Positions 36,462 to 45,350 are shown, counted from the first letter of the stretch. The stretch: DNA of 64,000 bases from Paenibacillus sp. YN15 (GCF_003285005.1 NZ_QMFA01000005.1:186001-250000); one strand, 5' to 3'. The notes: generated from the letters alone by a model not told the origin. Translations and numbers: made by a program.

Positions 36462-38024
36462 TTATACAATAACATTCCGGAAGCCTCTTTTTCTTTGACC
36501 TTGGTCCAAATCTATTCCTGCTTCTTCAAATGCTTTCCCCGCGGGAACAGCTCTTTCCTTGCCCCACGTGCGGATTTGGTGGATTTGTTCGGGACTTGTC
36601 TGAGATAAAGGCACAACATTTTCAAAATAGCGGATGAAGGTTTCATCCGTAATGCTGTCATCCCCTTTTACCACAGCCTGCTTCACCACATCCCTCACCG
36701 CCGCTTCCAGGTCAGCTCCGGCAAAGCCGTCTGAAATACGCACCAGCCGCTCCATAAGCGAAGTGTCCAATTCTCTCTTCAAGCCTTTGCGCACATAAAT
36801 GCGGATGATTTCCTCCCGTTCTTTTGCCGTTGGCAAGTCAACAAAAAACAGCTCATCAAACCGCCCCCGTCTCAACAGCTCGGGAGGAAGCTTGGAGACA
36901 TCGTTGGCCGTCGCCACCACAAAAACTCTGGCCAAGCTCTCCTGCAGCCAAAAAAGAAACTGCCCTACCATTCGTGTAGAGGTTCCGCCGTCTCCCGACC
37001 CTAGCGCTCCCGCGAGCCCCTTCTCGATTTCATCAATCCACAGCACACAAGGGGCTACATGATCGGCTGTAGACAAAGCCTCCTTCAGCCTCGACTCGCT
37101 CTGCCCTAAATATTGTCCCTGTATAGTAGACAAGTCAAGACGATATAAGGGAAGCTGCCACGCGGACGCAATCGCTTTGGCCGACAAGGATTTGCCGCAG
37201 CCCGGAACCCCTACCAGCAAGATGCCGCGGGGAGGCCGAATTCCCCGTTCCCTCAGATCCGCAGTCAATAACTGTTCATTGGCATCCAGCCACTTCTTCA
37301 GCCCGTCCAACCCGCCTACCTGGTAATCCTCGCGTACCTGAACCCGTTCAATTCCCGATATATCTGAAAAGATGCGGTCTTTGGCAAAGGTAATTTCCTT
37401 TAAGTCCTCATTTTTGATGGAACCATTGGCCAGGAGGGTGGCAATTACATTCTCCGCCTCAATCTGGCTGATGCCGGCAAGCACGGCTGCAGCCTGCTTT
37501 TCTTCCTGCTGGCCCCATTCAATCAGCATTTCGCCCCGGTAAGGGGTAATTTGATCCCGAATAATTTCCAGCATTTCATCCTCGTTGGGGGGATCTAGAA
37601 CAACTGACATGCCATGACGCTGCAAGGGTCCCCATACTGCCTTGTTGGTGATGACAACCACACTGCCGCCTGTATCTGTGGACATGGCGGCAATATCCTG
37701 AAATTGCCGCGCAGTAGCCGTGTCATCTTCAATATCCTGAACCTCCGTGAATATAAACGTGAGGTTCTGCTGCTGTCCGATTTTTTGGCCCGCATAATCC
37801 AATCCGCCCATTACGGAACGATCATCATTGGCTGTCCGGTTGTTCACAATATCCCTTGTTCCCTGGGAAATGGTATGATAGAAAACTGGAATATTCAGCT
37901 TATTGGCCAACTGCTCCATAATAAGAAGCGCTCTGGCCCGCTCGGGGGTACGGATGGATATGAACGGAATTCTCGCCTTTAGGTAACGCTCCAATGTCTC
38001 TTTGCACACACTCATATCGCTCAT
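36462..38024 (-). CDS. AAA+ ATPase, Ycf46-like
   Basis: 520 residues from the ATG at 38024. Residues 1-230 form a RecA-like N-terminal domain without an obvious Walker A, and 240-500 a full AAA+ module: Walker A GVPGCGKS (272-279), Walker B VLWIDEIEKG (327-336), Arg-finger segment LRRGRFDELFF. The sequence around LLVGVPGCGKSLSAKAIASAW and GESE-like GQSESRLKEAL closely follows Ycf46 of cyanobacteria and plastids, a family without a known molecular job. It is the last gene of a five- or six-gene operon and its start overlaps or abuts the 190-residue gene, so the partners at 38026-41105 are its likely substrates or adaptors. Confidence 0.82.
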   Translation of the reverse strand: MSDMSVCKETLERYLKARIPFISIRTPERARALLIMEQLANKLNIPVFYHTISQGTRDIVNNRTANDDRSVMGGLDYAGQKIGQQQNLTFIFTEVQDIEDDTATARQFQDIAAMSTDTGGSVVVITNKAVWGPLQRHGMSVVLDPPNEDEMLEIIRDQITPYRGEMLIEWGQQEEKQAAAVLAGISQIEAENVIATLLANGSIKNEDLKEITFAKDRIFSDISGIERVQVREDYQVGGLDGLKKWLDANEQLLTADLRERGIRPPRGILLVGVPGCGKSLSAKAIASAWQLPLYRLDLSTIQGQYLGQSESRLKEALSTADHVAPCVLWIDEIEKGLAGALGSGDGGTSTRMVGQFLFWLQESLARVFVVATANDVSKLPPELLRRGRFDELFFVDLPTAKEREEIIRIYVRKGLKRELDTSLMERLVRISDGFAGADLEAAVRDVVKQAVVKGDDSITDETFIRYFENVVPLSQTSPEQIHQIRTWGKERAVPAGKAFEEAGIDLDQGQRKRGFRNVIV

Positions 38025-38025
38025 A

Positions 38026-38598
38026 TTACAATAGCACCCTTCTCCTCTTGTTGTTTGTTTTATCCGAAGGATTTTGTCCAGCATTGGGAACCGCTTTTTG
38101 TGAAACTGCACCTTGAGCATCTTTGCAAGCCAGCCCTTGTTCTGCAGCCTCTTCCTCATAACGCAGGAGAGAATTATTTCGAATGATCATTTTCAAGTGC
38201 CCTGAACGGTCAGCATCGGCGCTTTTCTCCAGGGATTCCTGAGTGTCTTCCACATAGGAGCTGAGGGTGCTCTTGAGCGCTTCTCTGACATCTTCCGGAA
38301 ATGCCTGCAGAGCTGCAAGCCGATACAAAACAGCAAAGCGTTTACGGGCATGCAGCATGGCCCGGACGGTTTCCGCTTGGTCTGACAGGCGTTCAAACTC
38401 CTTGTTCATTAATGTGCTGACTTTTTTTAACCGCAACTCCAACAGCCGGTACATATGCTCCGTCATTTTCCTGTCAATTCCGGTGCTCCATTCGATGCTG
38501 CCTTTTTCCATTGCAGCGAGAACAGCTTCATCCTCCTGCTCTGCGGCAAAAAGATCAAAGCACTCAACCCAATCGGCATATGTAGTGGGAATTTTCAT
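38026..38598 (-). CDS. Hypothetical helical protein of the Ycf46-like operon
   Basis: 190 residues from the ATG at 38598, which overlaps the stop of the 68-residue gene (ATGA). Highly helical and charged (MTEHMYRLLELRLKKVSTLM), with a Lys/Asn/Gln-rich C-terminal tail; no membrane segment or known motif. It stops one base before the AAA+ gene start. Tight coupling on both sides suggests a subunit or adaptor of the AAA+ protein. Not recognised. Confidence 0.75.
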   Translation of the reverse strand: MKIPTTYADWVECFDLFAAEQEDEAVLAAMEKGSIEWSTGIDRKMTEHMYRLLELRLKKVSTLMNKEFERLSDQAETVRAMLHARKRFAVLYRLAALQAFPEDVREALKSTLSSYVEDTQESLEKSADADRSGHLKMIIRNNSLLRYEEEAAEQGLACKDAQGAVSQKAVPNAGQNPSDKTNNKRRRVLL

Positions 38599-38801
38599 TT
38601 GAACCGGGCGCTCCTTCTCCGGACCAATTGGACAGGCGGCACAAGATCCCATTGAGGAAACTGGCCTGCCAAGGCCTCATTGGTGTTGATTCGTTTCATT
38701 TCGCTTTCTTCCGCTGCCGGCGCTCCTGCGGAATGCTCCGAACCTGATTCCGCTGTCCGTTTCCTTTGGACAAACATTGAACTCCCCTTATTTTCATCCA
38801 T
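38595..38801 (-). CDS. Small 68-residue protein with WDLVPP motif
   Basis: Starts at the ATG at 38801 with AAAGGAG eight bases upstream and ends overlapping the next start. The N-terminal 45 residues look disordered; the C-terminus QFPQWDLVPPVQLVRRRSAR looks like a short conserved docking motif. Its ribosome site and overlaps make it a real gene despite its size. Function unknown; a bridging or localisation peptide of the operon is possible. Confidence 0.7.
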   Translation of the reverse strand: MDENKGSSMFVQRKRTAESGSEHSAGAPAAEESEMKRINTNEALAGQFPQWDLVPPVQLVRRRSARFK

Positions 38802-38817
38802 GCCAGCAACTCCTTTT

Positions 38818-40536
38818 CTACAATACTCTTCTGGCTGTATCAAAATTTGCAAAAGCATACTGATCCGGCTCAATAGCGCCCAGAAGCTCCGTAACTTTGG
38901 CTGCTTTGCCGTCTTCCGAAGCATACTCCCGGCGCCAATCCACTGCATCGGAAAGAACCGCTCTCAAAATTTCCTGACAATGGGCAAGCAATTTTGCATA
39001 ATCCTCCACAAGCTGTTCCTTCGCTTTGCGGAGACGGAACCAATTCACAGTAAAATATACGACTCCGGCAATTGTTCCGGCGAATAATATGGGAACAGCA
39101 AAAGCTGCCGGGATAGCGAGAATTCCTAGCGCCAGGCCTAACCAATGCCAAAACGAAAGCCTCATGGAGGACAATTCCGCATTCTTGCGTTTTTCCATAT
39201 GGGCAGAGAGATCTTCCATCAGTTCCTGCTCGTTATCGCCATTTTTTGTTATCCCGGACCAGCTGTCAATCTCTATATGAATATCCGGCGGCACCTTCAT
39301 CCGGTTATCAAGCGTCATGTCATCGTGAGCTTGCCTGATCCAATCCTTGGAAAGGGCAATGGCATATTTTTGCGAGGCCAAGGTGGAATGAGATACCTCC
39401 GGATTCATGGCAAAGTTGGTCAGCAGTTGGGTAAAGCTGATTTTCTCCTCCAGCGCTTTTTCGGCATTAAAACGAATTTGCGCTGTATTGCGGTCTCCCT
39501 GCTCCTCAATAATAAGCGTTTGCAGCCTCTCTTCCTTACGTAACGGCAATTCTTCGCTATCAAACTGGGTTACCAGGGTGTCAAGAAGAGCATCCACGGC
39601 AATGGCAATACTGGCATGGGGAGTAATCTGCCGGTTCAGGATGTTCGAGAAATAATCGTGAATCGTATTATGCAGCTTGGCTCCCTTCAGGGATTCCTCC
39701 AATTGAGGCCAGGTTTGGCTGTACTGGCGAAGATAGGGATAAGCCTCTTCATCCAGCTTCTTGATCTTGGCTTCCATGGCCACCCGCCACTGCTTGCTCT
39801 GCTCCTCCACAAAGCCTGCCTGCTCGGACAACTCCTCAATCCAAGCGTCAATTCTTTTATCAATCTGGATACGGGACTCCGGGCCAAAAATGCCATTGGT
39901 GAAGCCGTCAATAAGAATAACCACTTCCCGTTCCAGCTCATAAGGGTCCTGCAATCCGAAATAGCGGTCCAGCCATTGGCGGCTGGCCTTATAACGGGCG
40001 CCACGCCGGGTCACAAGCGCAAAAAACAGGGAGGTTTTCTCATCATCCCGCTTCAGGGCTTCCATCATTGCCCGGTCTGCCAAGTCTTTATTGTCATTCA
40101 GCCATGCAGCCAGAGCAATCAGGCAAGGAGCCAGCCAGTAGCGCGGGGCCGCCAGCATTAACTCTTCCGTGGCATTCTCAATGGTTTCCTTCTTCACAAG
40201 CCGCACATCCACCGCTTGCAGAATACCGGTCACTCTGCGCCTTACTTCATCATAGTGGCCATAAGTGGATTTAATTTCCTGGCGGATTTTGACGATTCTG
40301 GTTTCGGCAAGCTGAAGTTCTTTGAACAGCATATCCTTGCGCACAAAATCATGGAACTCCTTCGTCAAAGCATCCAGCTTCTGTTGGGTTCCCGTTACCT
40401 CCTGATGAACCACCTGCACATTATTGTCAACCACACTGACTTGGTGGGAAACCCCCAATAATTCAACCTGCAGTCCGTTCAGACTGGATTCAATTCTGCT
40501 TAAATCCGCATGGTGGATAATCCGCTCATTGGACAT
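38818..40536 (-). CDS. Coiled-coil membrane protein of the Ycf46-like operon
   Basis: 572 residues. The first 130 residues are a long coiled coil (heptads through LSRIESSLNGLQVELLGVSH), followed by a helical central region of about 320 residues, two closely spaced membrane segments at about 460-500 (WLGLALGILAIPAAFAVPIL and the next 20), and a cytoplasmic helical tail of 72 residues. No nucleotide-binding motif is visible. It starts inside the end of the 163-residue gene (11-base overlap) and precedes the 68-residue gene by 16 bases. It could be the membrane anchor or scaffold of the system. Family not recognised. Confidence 0.78.
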   Translation of the reverse strand: MSNERIIHHADLSRIESSLNGLQVELLGVSHQVSVVDNNVQVVHQEVTGTQQKLDALTKEFHDFVRKDMLFKELQLAETRIVKIRQEIKSTYGHYDEVRRRVTGILQAVDVRLVKKETIENATEELMLAAPRYWLAPCLIALAAWLNDNKDLADRAMMEALKRDDEKTSLFFALVTRRGARYKASRQWLDRYFGLQDPYELEREVVILIDGFTNGIFGPESRIQIDKRIDAWIEELSEQAGFVEEQSKQWRVAMEAKIKKLDEEAYPYLRQYSQTWPQLEESLKGAKLHNTIHDYFSNILNRQITPHASIAIAVDALLDTLVTQFDSEELPLRKEERLQTLIIEEQGDRNTAQIRFNAEKALEEKISFTQLLTNFAMNPEVSHSTLASQKYAIALSKDWIRQAHDDMTLDNRMKVPPDIHIEIDSWSGITKNGDNEQELMEDLSAHMEKRKNAELSSMRLSFWHWLGLALGILAIPAAFAVPILFAGTIAGVVYFTVNWFRLRKAKEQLVEDYAKLLAHCQEILRAVLSDAVDWRREYASEDGKAAKVTELLGAIEPDQYAFANFDTARRVL

Positions 40537-41017
40537 AGTACGCCCCCTTGGTGTAAGCTACCGAACCATCATTGGAGATAGCGCAAATACAATTGGTATA
40601 AACCTCGATATGGGCATATTGGGGAATCATGGCCACCATCCGGGCTTTTTCCATACCATTGGGCAGTGGGTTGCCCCGCTTATAATGCTGTACAATTCCA
40701 AACAGCATATCCAAAGTGTGGACTTCATAAGGTGCGCCCAAATAACATCTGGCTACCAAACCCAATAAACGTTGTGAGGGTGTCAGATCGGAAAACTCCT
40801 TTTCCATTGCGGCAACCAGTTCTTTGACCATAGACGGATCACAAACCGCACCTGCGGCATCCAGTTTGACCATGGTATCCATGTAGGCTGGCGAACGTTT
40901 CTGTTTAAGCCTCTTCTCCAATGCCGCTTCGCTTAGTTGGGCAGTGCTCTGCGGCGTGATATCCGCTTTTATGTGTGTGGAGGTTTTCGTCTGATTGTTT
41001 AATATAGGCCTGCGCAA
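40526..41017 (-). CDS. Hypothetical protein of the Ycf46-like operon
   Basis: 163 residues from a TTG at 41017 with GGGAGAGAG upstream; there is no good ATG before residue 46. The N-terminal 35 residues look disordered; the rest is alpha/beta with three cysteines (CDPS, ARCYLG, NCICAI). Its end overlaps the start of the coiled-coil protein. Not recognised. A second frame (40905-41105) with a stronger ribosome site overlaps its beginning, so the start is less certain than usual. Confidence 0.65.
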   Translation of the reverse strand: MRRPILNNQTKTSTHIKADITPQSTAQLSEAALEKRLKQKRSPAYMDTMVKLDAAGAVCDPSMVKELVAAMEKEFSDLTPSQRLLGLVARCYLGAPYEVHTLDMLFGIVQHYKRGNPLPNGMEKARMVAMIPQYAHIEVYTNCICAISNDGSVAYTKGAYYVQ

Positions 41018-41105
41018 TACATCTCTCTCCCTTTCTATTTAATGCAAGTGCTTTGGGTATAAAGTTGGAATAATAGCTCTTAAGATCTTTTCGACGAAAA
41101 AACAT
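40905..41105 (-). CDS. Candidate small overlapping gene (66 residues)
   Basis: ATG at 41105 with a near-perfect AAAAGGAGGG site seven bases upstream, the best of the operon. The frame reads MFFRRKDLKSYYSNFIPKAL and then overlaps the next gene by about 110 bases in another frame. It may be a leader peptide that delivers ribosomes to the weak TTG start, or a real small basic protein. It could also mark a frameshift that split a longer N-terminus. Confidence 0.35.
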   Translation of the reverse strand: MFFRRKDLKSYYSNFIPKALALNRKGERCIAQAYIKQSDENLHTHKSGYHAAEHCPTKRSGIGEEA

Positions 41106-41318
41106 AAATCCCTCCTTTTTCCTGAAAAACCGACATTTCCTCTTATCCGTCTCCACTTGAACCATTTGTTTCCACCAGGAACCTGCAACCTCTCTTGCCC
41201 ATAAGATAAAAAGGGACCTTGCAGCCCAGTCTCAAAAAATTTTCTAACGGCTTCCGGTTTTTTCTTGCAATTTTTGCCCATCATTGTAATAGTAGATTCA
41301 TAGAAGGGAAGTGATGAC

Positions 41319-43319
41319 ATGCCTCGACATTATTCGATTGGCAACGGTAATTTTCTGATCAATTTGGATAACCATTCTTTTATCCGCGATATCTACTATC
41401 CGTTTGTGGGCCAGCTCAATCACGTGGGGGGCTACCAATGCCGGGTCGGCATGTGGGTGGACGGCAGCTTCGCCTGGCTTTCCGATGCGGGGTGGTCATT
41501 CCGGCACGCCTATGAAGAGGATTCTCTGATTACCAACCTGCAAGCCGCACACAGCGGTCTGGGCATAACGCTAACCATCAATGACGGCGTCCACCAGCGG
41601 GAGGCCATATATATCAAACGGATCGTCATCAAGAACGAGCTGGAGACGGATCGGGAGGTCCGCTTCTTTTTCCAGCAGGATATGATGATCAATGAAACAG
41701 AGGTTGGCGACACCGCCGCCTATTACCCGTCCAACAATACCCTGTTCCATTACAAAAAAGACCGCTACTTCATGTTCAACGGCTCCACGGGAACGGAGGG
41801 CATCTATCAATACACCACCGGAGTCAAACGGTTCCATTCGGCTGAAGGCACCTGGCGGGACGCGGAGGATGGCGTGCTTAGCGGCAACGGGATTTCCCAG
41901 GGCTCCGTGGACAGCACCATCAGCTTCCGGCTCACCGTTCCGGCCAAGGGGGAAGCCACCCTCTATTACTGGATGAGCATCGGCAAGAATCTGGAGGAAG
42001 TCAAAAAGCTGGACAAATACGTCAAGGACAGCCAACCCGGCAAGCTGTTGGACCGGGTAAAAATCTACTGGCAGCGCTGGGTCAACAAGTCGGAGCGCAA
42101 CTACGGGGATTTGCCCCAGGATGTTATCAAGCTGTTCAAGCACAGCCTGCTTATCGTGCGGACCCAAACGGACGTCAATGGAGCCATTGTCGCCGCCAAT
42201 GACACGGATATTCTCCAGCACAACCGGGATCATTACAGCTACATGTGGCCGCGGGACGGCGCGCTGGTGGCCTATGCCATGTCCATGGCCGGCTATTCCG
42301 GCATGGTGGCCCCCTTCTTCAAATTCTGCTCCGACGCCCTGACCCCGGACGGCTTCCTGCACCACAAATACAATCCGGACGGCACGGTGGGCTCCAGCTG
42401 GCATCCGTATATCTATGAAGGGGCCACCCGCCTGCCCATCCAGGAGGATGAAACGGCGCTGGTGCTGTTTGCCCTGTGGCAGGACTTCGCCAAACACGGC
42501 AATATCGAGCTGTCCCAGTCCCTGTTCCGGACGCTGATCCGCCGGGCGGCCCGGTTTCTGGCCGCCTTCATCGACCCGGAGCTGGGGCTTCCCCAACCCA
42601 GCTATGATCTGTGGGAGGAGCGGTACGGCATCTTTACCTTCACCTGCTCCGCCGTATACGGCGGCCTTGTGGCGGCCTCCAATTTCTGCAGCCTGTTCGG
42701 CGATGATGACCGCAGCAGCCGGTTCCTGCAGGCAGCCATGAATATCCGCTCCGCCATGCTGGAGCATCTGTGGGATGAGGACCTGGGCCGTTTTGTGCGG
42801 GGACTGTATCTGGAGGATGGGCAATGGGTGAAGGATACCACCCTGGAATCCAGCATCTACGGTATCTTCGAATTCGGCGTGCTGCCGGCAGACGACCCTT
42901 GTGTGGTCCGGACCATGACCGCCATCAAGGAGGGGTTATCCGCCAAAACCTCCGTAGGCGGCATCGCCCGGTATTACCATGACTACTACTTCCAGCGCAG
43001 CTCCAACATTGAGCTGGTGCCGGGCAATCCGTGGATCATCTGCACCTTGTGGACAGCGGAATGGGAAATCGAGATGGCCAAAAGCTTAAGCGATCTGGAG
43101 ACACCGCGGCGCACCCTGGAATGGGTGGTGTCCCATGCCATGGAAAGCGGCATTCTGCCGGAGCAGCTGGACCCCTTCGACGGTAGCCCGGTATCTGTGG
43201 CTCCGTTAACCTGGTCCCATGCCACCTTCATTCTCACTGTCGTCAAATATTCCACGAAGTACAGGCAGCTCAGCGCCATCCAGGACCCGGCTGCCTCCCG
43301 CGTACCCGGCTTTATGTAA
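41319..43319 (+). CDS. Glycoside hydrolase family 15 protein (glucoamylase/trehalase type)
   Basis: 666 residues, no signal peptide, so cytoplasmic. The N-terminal beta-sandwich domain (NFLINLDNHSFIRDIYYP) is followed by an (alpha/alpha)6 barrel with YMWPRDGALVAYAMSMAGY, LPIQEDETALVLFALW carrying the probable general acid Glu, and ILPEQLDPFDGSPVSVAPLT with the probable base Glu, as in GH15. Bacterial members hydrolyse short alpha-glucans, isomalto-oligosaccharides or trehalose. Single gene with GAAGGGAAGTGATG upstream and a terminator after it. Confidence 0.9.
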   Translation: MPRHYSIGNGNFLINLDNHSFIRDIYYPFVGQLNHVGGYQCRVGMWVDGSFAWLSDAGWSFRHAYEEDSLITNLQAAHSGLGITLTINDGVHQREAIYIKRIVIKNELETDREVRFFFQQDMMINETEVGDTAAYYPSNNTLFHYKKDRYFMFNGSTGTEGIYQYTTGVKRFHSAEGTWRDAEDGVLSGNGISQGSVDSTISFRLTVPAKGEATLYYWMSIGKNLEEVKKLDKYVKDSQPGKLLDRVKIYWQRWVNKSERNYGDLPQDVIKLFKHSLLIVRTQTDVNGAIVAANDTDILQHNRDHYSYMWPRDGALVAYAMSMAGYSGMVAPFFKFCSDALTPDGFLHHKYNPDGTVGSSWHPYIYEGATRLPIQEDETALVLFALWQDFAKHGNIELSQSLFRTLIRRAARFLAAFIDPELGLPQPSYDLWEERYGIFTFTCSAVYGGLVAASNFCSLFGDDDRSSRFLQAAMNIRSAMLEHLWDEDLGRFVRGLYLEDGQWVKDTTLESSIYGIFEFGVLPADDPCVVRTMTAIKEGLSAKTSVGGIARYYHDYYFQRSSNIELVPGNPWIICTLWTAEWEIEMAKSLSDLETPRRTLEWVVSHAMESGILPEQLDPFDGSPVSVAPLTWSHATFILTVVKYSTKYRQLSAIQDPAASRVPGFM

Positions 43320-43375
43320 GGCGGGCGTAGGCTGGGTATATATGGAAGGCCGGATGCGGCCCGCTCCATGCCAAA

Positions 43376-43416
43376 AAAGCCAGGCGGAGGATTTCTTCCG
43401 CTTGGCTTTGCTTTTT
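43376..43416 (+). terminator. Terminator of the GH15 gene
   Basis: Stem AAAGCCAGGCGGA / TTCCGCTTGGCTTT with one bulge, followed by CTTTTT. Confidence 0.8.
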
Positions 43417-43534
43417 CCCAACTCCCCCCCTTTGCCTCCGGGGTTTTCCCGCCTTTTCCCCATCTGCCTCTCCTCATCTTGATGTAAGCGCCAAACATTG
43501 TTCGCTATTCTTCCGCGCAGCCCTAAAAAACCAA

Positions 43535-43676
43535 AATAGCATACATAAAATGTACGCTATTTGCTCCAATTCTCCTGAAAACGGCCTTCCCGAACGGCTT
43601 AGCATACATTTTATGTTCCTTATTCCAGTCGAAGTGGCCGATTTGCACCAATAGCATACATTTGTTGTCCGCTATC
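43535..43676. repeat. Three copies of a TAGCATACAT repeat
   Basis: Copies at 43535-43562 (AATAGCATACATAAAATGTA, then CGCTATTT, itself a near palindrome), 43598-43624 and 43650-43676. They fill most of the gap 43320-43720, where no gene fits. Confidence 0.7.
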
Positions 43677-43720
43677 ACCATTCGGGGGAAGTGGTTTCCC
43701 GCGGCCAGAGAGACGATCCT

Positions 43721-44050
43721 TCAGACCCCCTCCTGCTCCTCTACCTCCATCAGCCAGCAGCGGTCCACGGGCTGATAATGCAGAAGCCCGGGATTTTTCT
43801 CCACCAGCCCATTTACCAGCACCACCTTCCCGGAAACGGGAGGGGGAAGCTCAATCTCTCCCGCCAGCGTCTCAATCAAGAGGCAAGGATGCCCCTCCAG
43901 GATATGATCACCCTCCACCGGCAGCTCCACATGGACGATCAGGCCGCATTCATCTGCGGCGTCCTCGGTCAAACCTACGGCCGTTTTACCGCCTGCCAGC
44001 TTTTTGGTCCAGAGCCAGGAAGACGGGCCGATGCGAATCTCATTGAACAT
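43721..44050 (-). CDS. GcvH-like lipoyl-domain protein lacking the lipoyl lysine
   Basis: 109 residues. The middle matches the glycine cleavage H protein (VGLTEDAADECGLIVHVELP, then PPPVSGKVVLVN and a GLLHYQPVDRCWLMEVE end). The lysine that carries lipoate in H proteins (within ESVKA) aligns with Ala63 in IETLAGEIE, so the protein cannot be lipoylated there. It is shorter than GcvH (about 126). It follows a lipoate-protein ligase gene on the same strand about 310 bases upstream, with a terminator between. It may be a non-modified carrier mimic, a regulator or a decaying copy. Confidence 0.75.
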   Translation of the reverse strand: MFNEIRIGPSSWLWTKKLAGGKTAVGLTEDAADECGLIVHVELPVEGDHILEGHPCLLIETLAGEIELPPPVSGKVVLVNGLVEKNPGLLHYQPVDRCWLMEVEEQEGV

Positions 44051-44360
44051 GGGATTTCCCCTTTACGGATCAAATTTGCTCTTTTTCAGTCATGATCGGC
44101 ATAGTTGGCCCAAAAGCCTGCTGATCTTCCATCCCGCGCCCAAGCGGGGCAGTGCCGCAAAGCTTCATCTTCCTTCATTTTACCTCTCCAGTTCGCCGTT
44201 CAAAAGCATGATATCGCTTTCATTTTGACATATATTTGACTTTCTTCCGGGAAAGCTCATGCAGGGGCCGGAATACTTTCAGGCTTCGGACTGCTTCCCC
44301 CCGCACACAAAAAAGACACCGGAGGGTAATCCGATGCCTTTTTTACCCCTATACAGGAAA
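44051..44360. other. Intergenic stretch without a gene
   Basis: Between the GcvH-like gene and lplA. Apart from the bidirectional terminator at 44309-44345 and the region that must hold the GcvH-like promoter (minus strand), I see nothing coding. Confidence 0.6.
44309..44345. terminator. Terminator of lplA
   Basis: GACACCGGA / TCCGATGCC stem of nine pairs (two wobbles), A run on one side and seven T on the other, so usable in both directions. Sixteen bases past the lplA stop. Confidence 0.8.
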
Positions 44361-45350
44361 CTAAAACATCAATCCCAGCCACTGCTCCCGGGTAATAGGG
44401 CCGAAATAGCGGGACAGCTCCACATCCTCCAGCAGCTTCTCCACTGCGCCCTCCTCATACCGGACGCCACGCAGCCTGTCCGCAAATTCGGCCGCATCCT
44501 CCGCTCCGAAGAAGTCGCCGTAAATAGCGGCGCCGGCAATGACGCCTCCGGCTACATCCAGCCTGACATCGAAGGTGCCAACCCCCTCCAGTCTGCCGGT
44601 TTTGCGGATGTTGAAGGCAGGAGACTTGCCATAGTTCCAATCCCAGCTTCTATAGCGCTCATCGGCCAGCTGCCGCACAGCCGCCCAGTCTGCTTCGGAG
44701 AGTGTATATTCGGGAATATCCTCTCCTCCGAAAATCGACACCAGCAGCTTCCGCTTGAACTCCTCCATGGTTATGGGCTCTGCCAGGAACTCCGAGATAT
44801 TGGCCACCCGGCTGCGAATGGACTTGACGCCCTTGGACTTGATCTTGTCCAGACTCACATTCAGGGCCGCCACCACATTCTCGATTTCCGAGGCAAGCAT
44901 CAGAGTGCCGTGGCTGAACATCCGCCCCTTGGTAACAAACTGGGCATTGCCGGAAATCTTCCGTTCCCCCACTTGTATATCATTGCGGCCCGTCAATTGG
45001 GCATCGACTCCAAGGGAATGGAGCGCCTGCACCACCGGCTCCGTAAACTTGCGGAAATTGTGGAAGGATTGTCCGTCATCATTGGTGATGAAGCTGAAAT
45101 TCAGATTCCCCAGGTCATGATACACCGCTCCGCCGCCGGACAGCCGCCTTACCACATGAATGCCATGCTCTTTTACATAAGCCGCGTTGATCTCTTCTAC
45201 CGTATTTTGGTTTTTGCCAATAATGATGGAGGGTTCGTTAATATAGAAAAGCAGGAAGTCCTCTCCGGTGCGGATTTGCTTTAACGCATATTCCTCCAGG
45301 GCCAGATTGACCGCAGGATCGGTAATACCCTTATTGTCGATGAATAACAT
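44361..45350 (-). CDS. lplA: Lipoate-protein ligase A
   Basis: 329 residues from the ATG at 45350 (AGGGAGG seven bases upstream). The catalytic N-terminal domain has VRRLSGGGAVYHDLGNLNFS, the RRxSGGGxVxHD signature that binds lipoyl-AMP, and the lysine-containing GRNDIQVGERKISGNAQFV. The C-terminal accessory domain (FNIRKTGRLEGVGTFDVRLD) is present, so it is the full LplA type that activates lipoate with ATP and transfers it to lipoyl domains. The near GcvH-like protein lacks the target lysine, so its substrates are elsewhere, such as E2 subunits and GcvH. Confidence 0.93.
   Translation of the reverse strand: MLFIDNKGITDPAVNLALEEYALKQIRTGEDFLLFYINEPSIIIGKNQNTVEEINAAYVKEHGIHVVRRLSGGGAVYHDLGNLNFSFITNDDGQSFHNFRKFTEPVVQALHSLGVDAQLTGRNDIQVGERKISGNAQFVTKGRMFSHGTLMLASEIENVVAALNVSLDKIKSKGVKSIRSRVANISEFLAEPITMEEFKRKLLVSIFGGEDIPEYTLSEADWAAVRQLADERYRSWDWNYGKSPAFNIRKTGRLEGVGTFDVRLDVAGGVIAGAAIYGDFFGAEDAAEFADRLRGVRYEEGAVEKLLEDVELSRYFGPITREQWLGLMF

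Noticed and set aside
34547-36472. Long plus-strand reading frame opposite the chemoreceptor
   Set aside because: It is antisense to a clear MCP gene, has no ribosome site and is His/Leu/Arg-rich, as expected from reverse reading of GC-rich codons.
41039-41320. Minus-strand frame starting MSSLPFYESTITMMG
   Set aside because: It lies between divergent genes, overlaps the promoter region, lacks a ribosome site, and the strong site nearby serves another frame.
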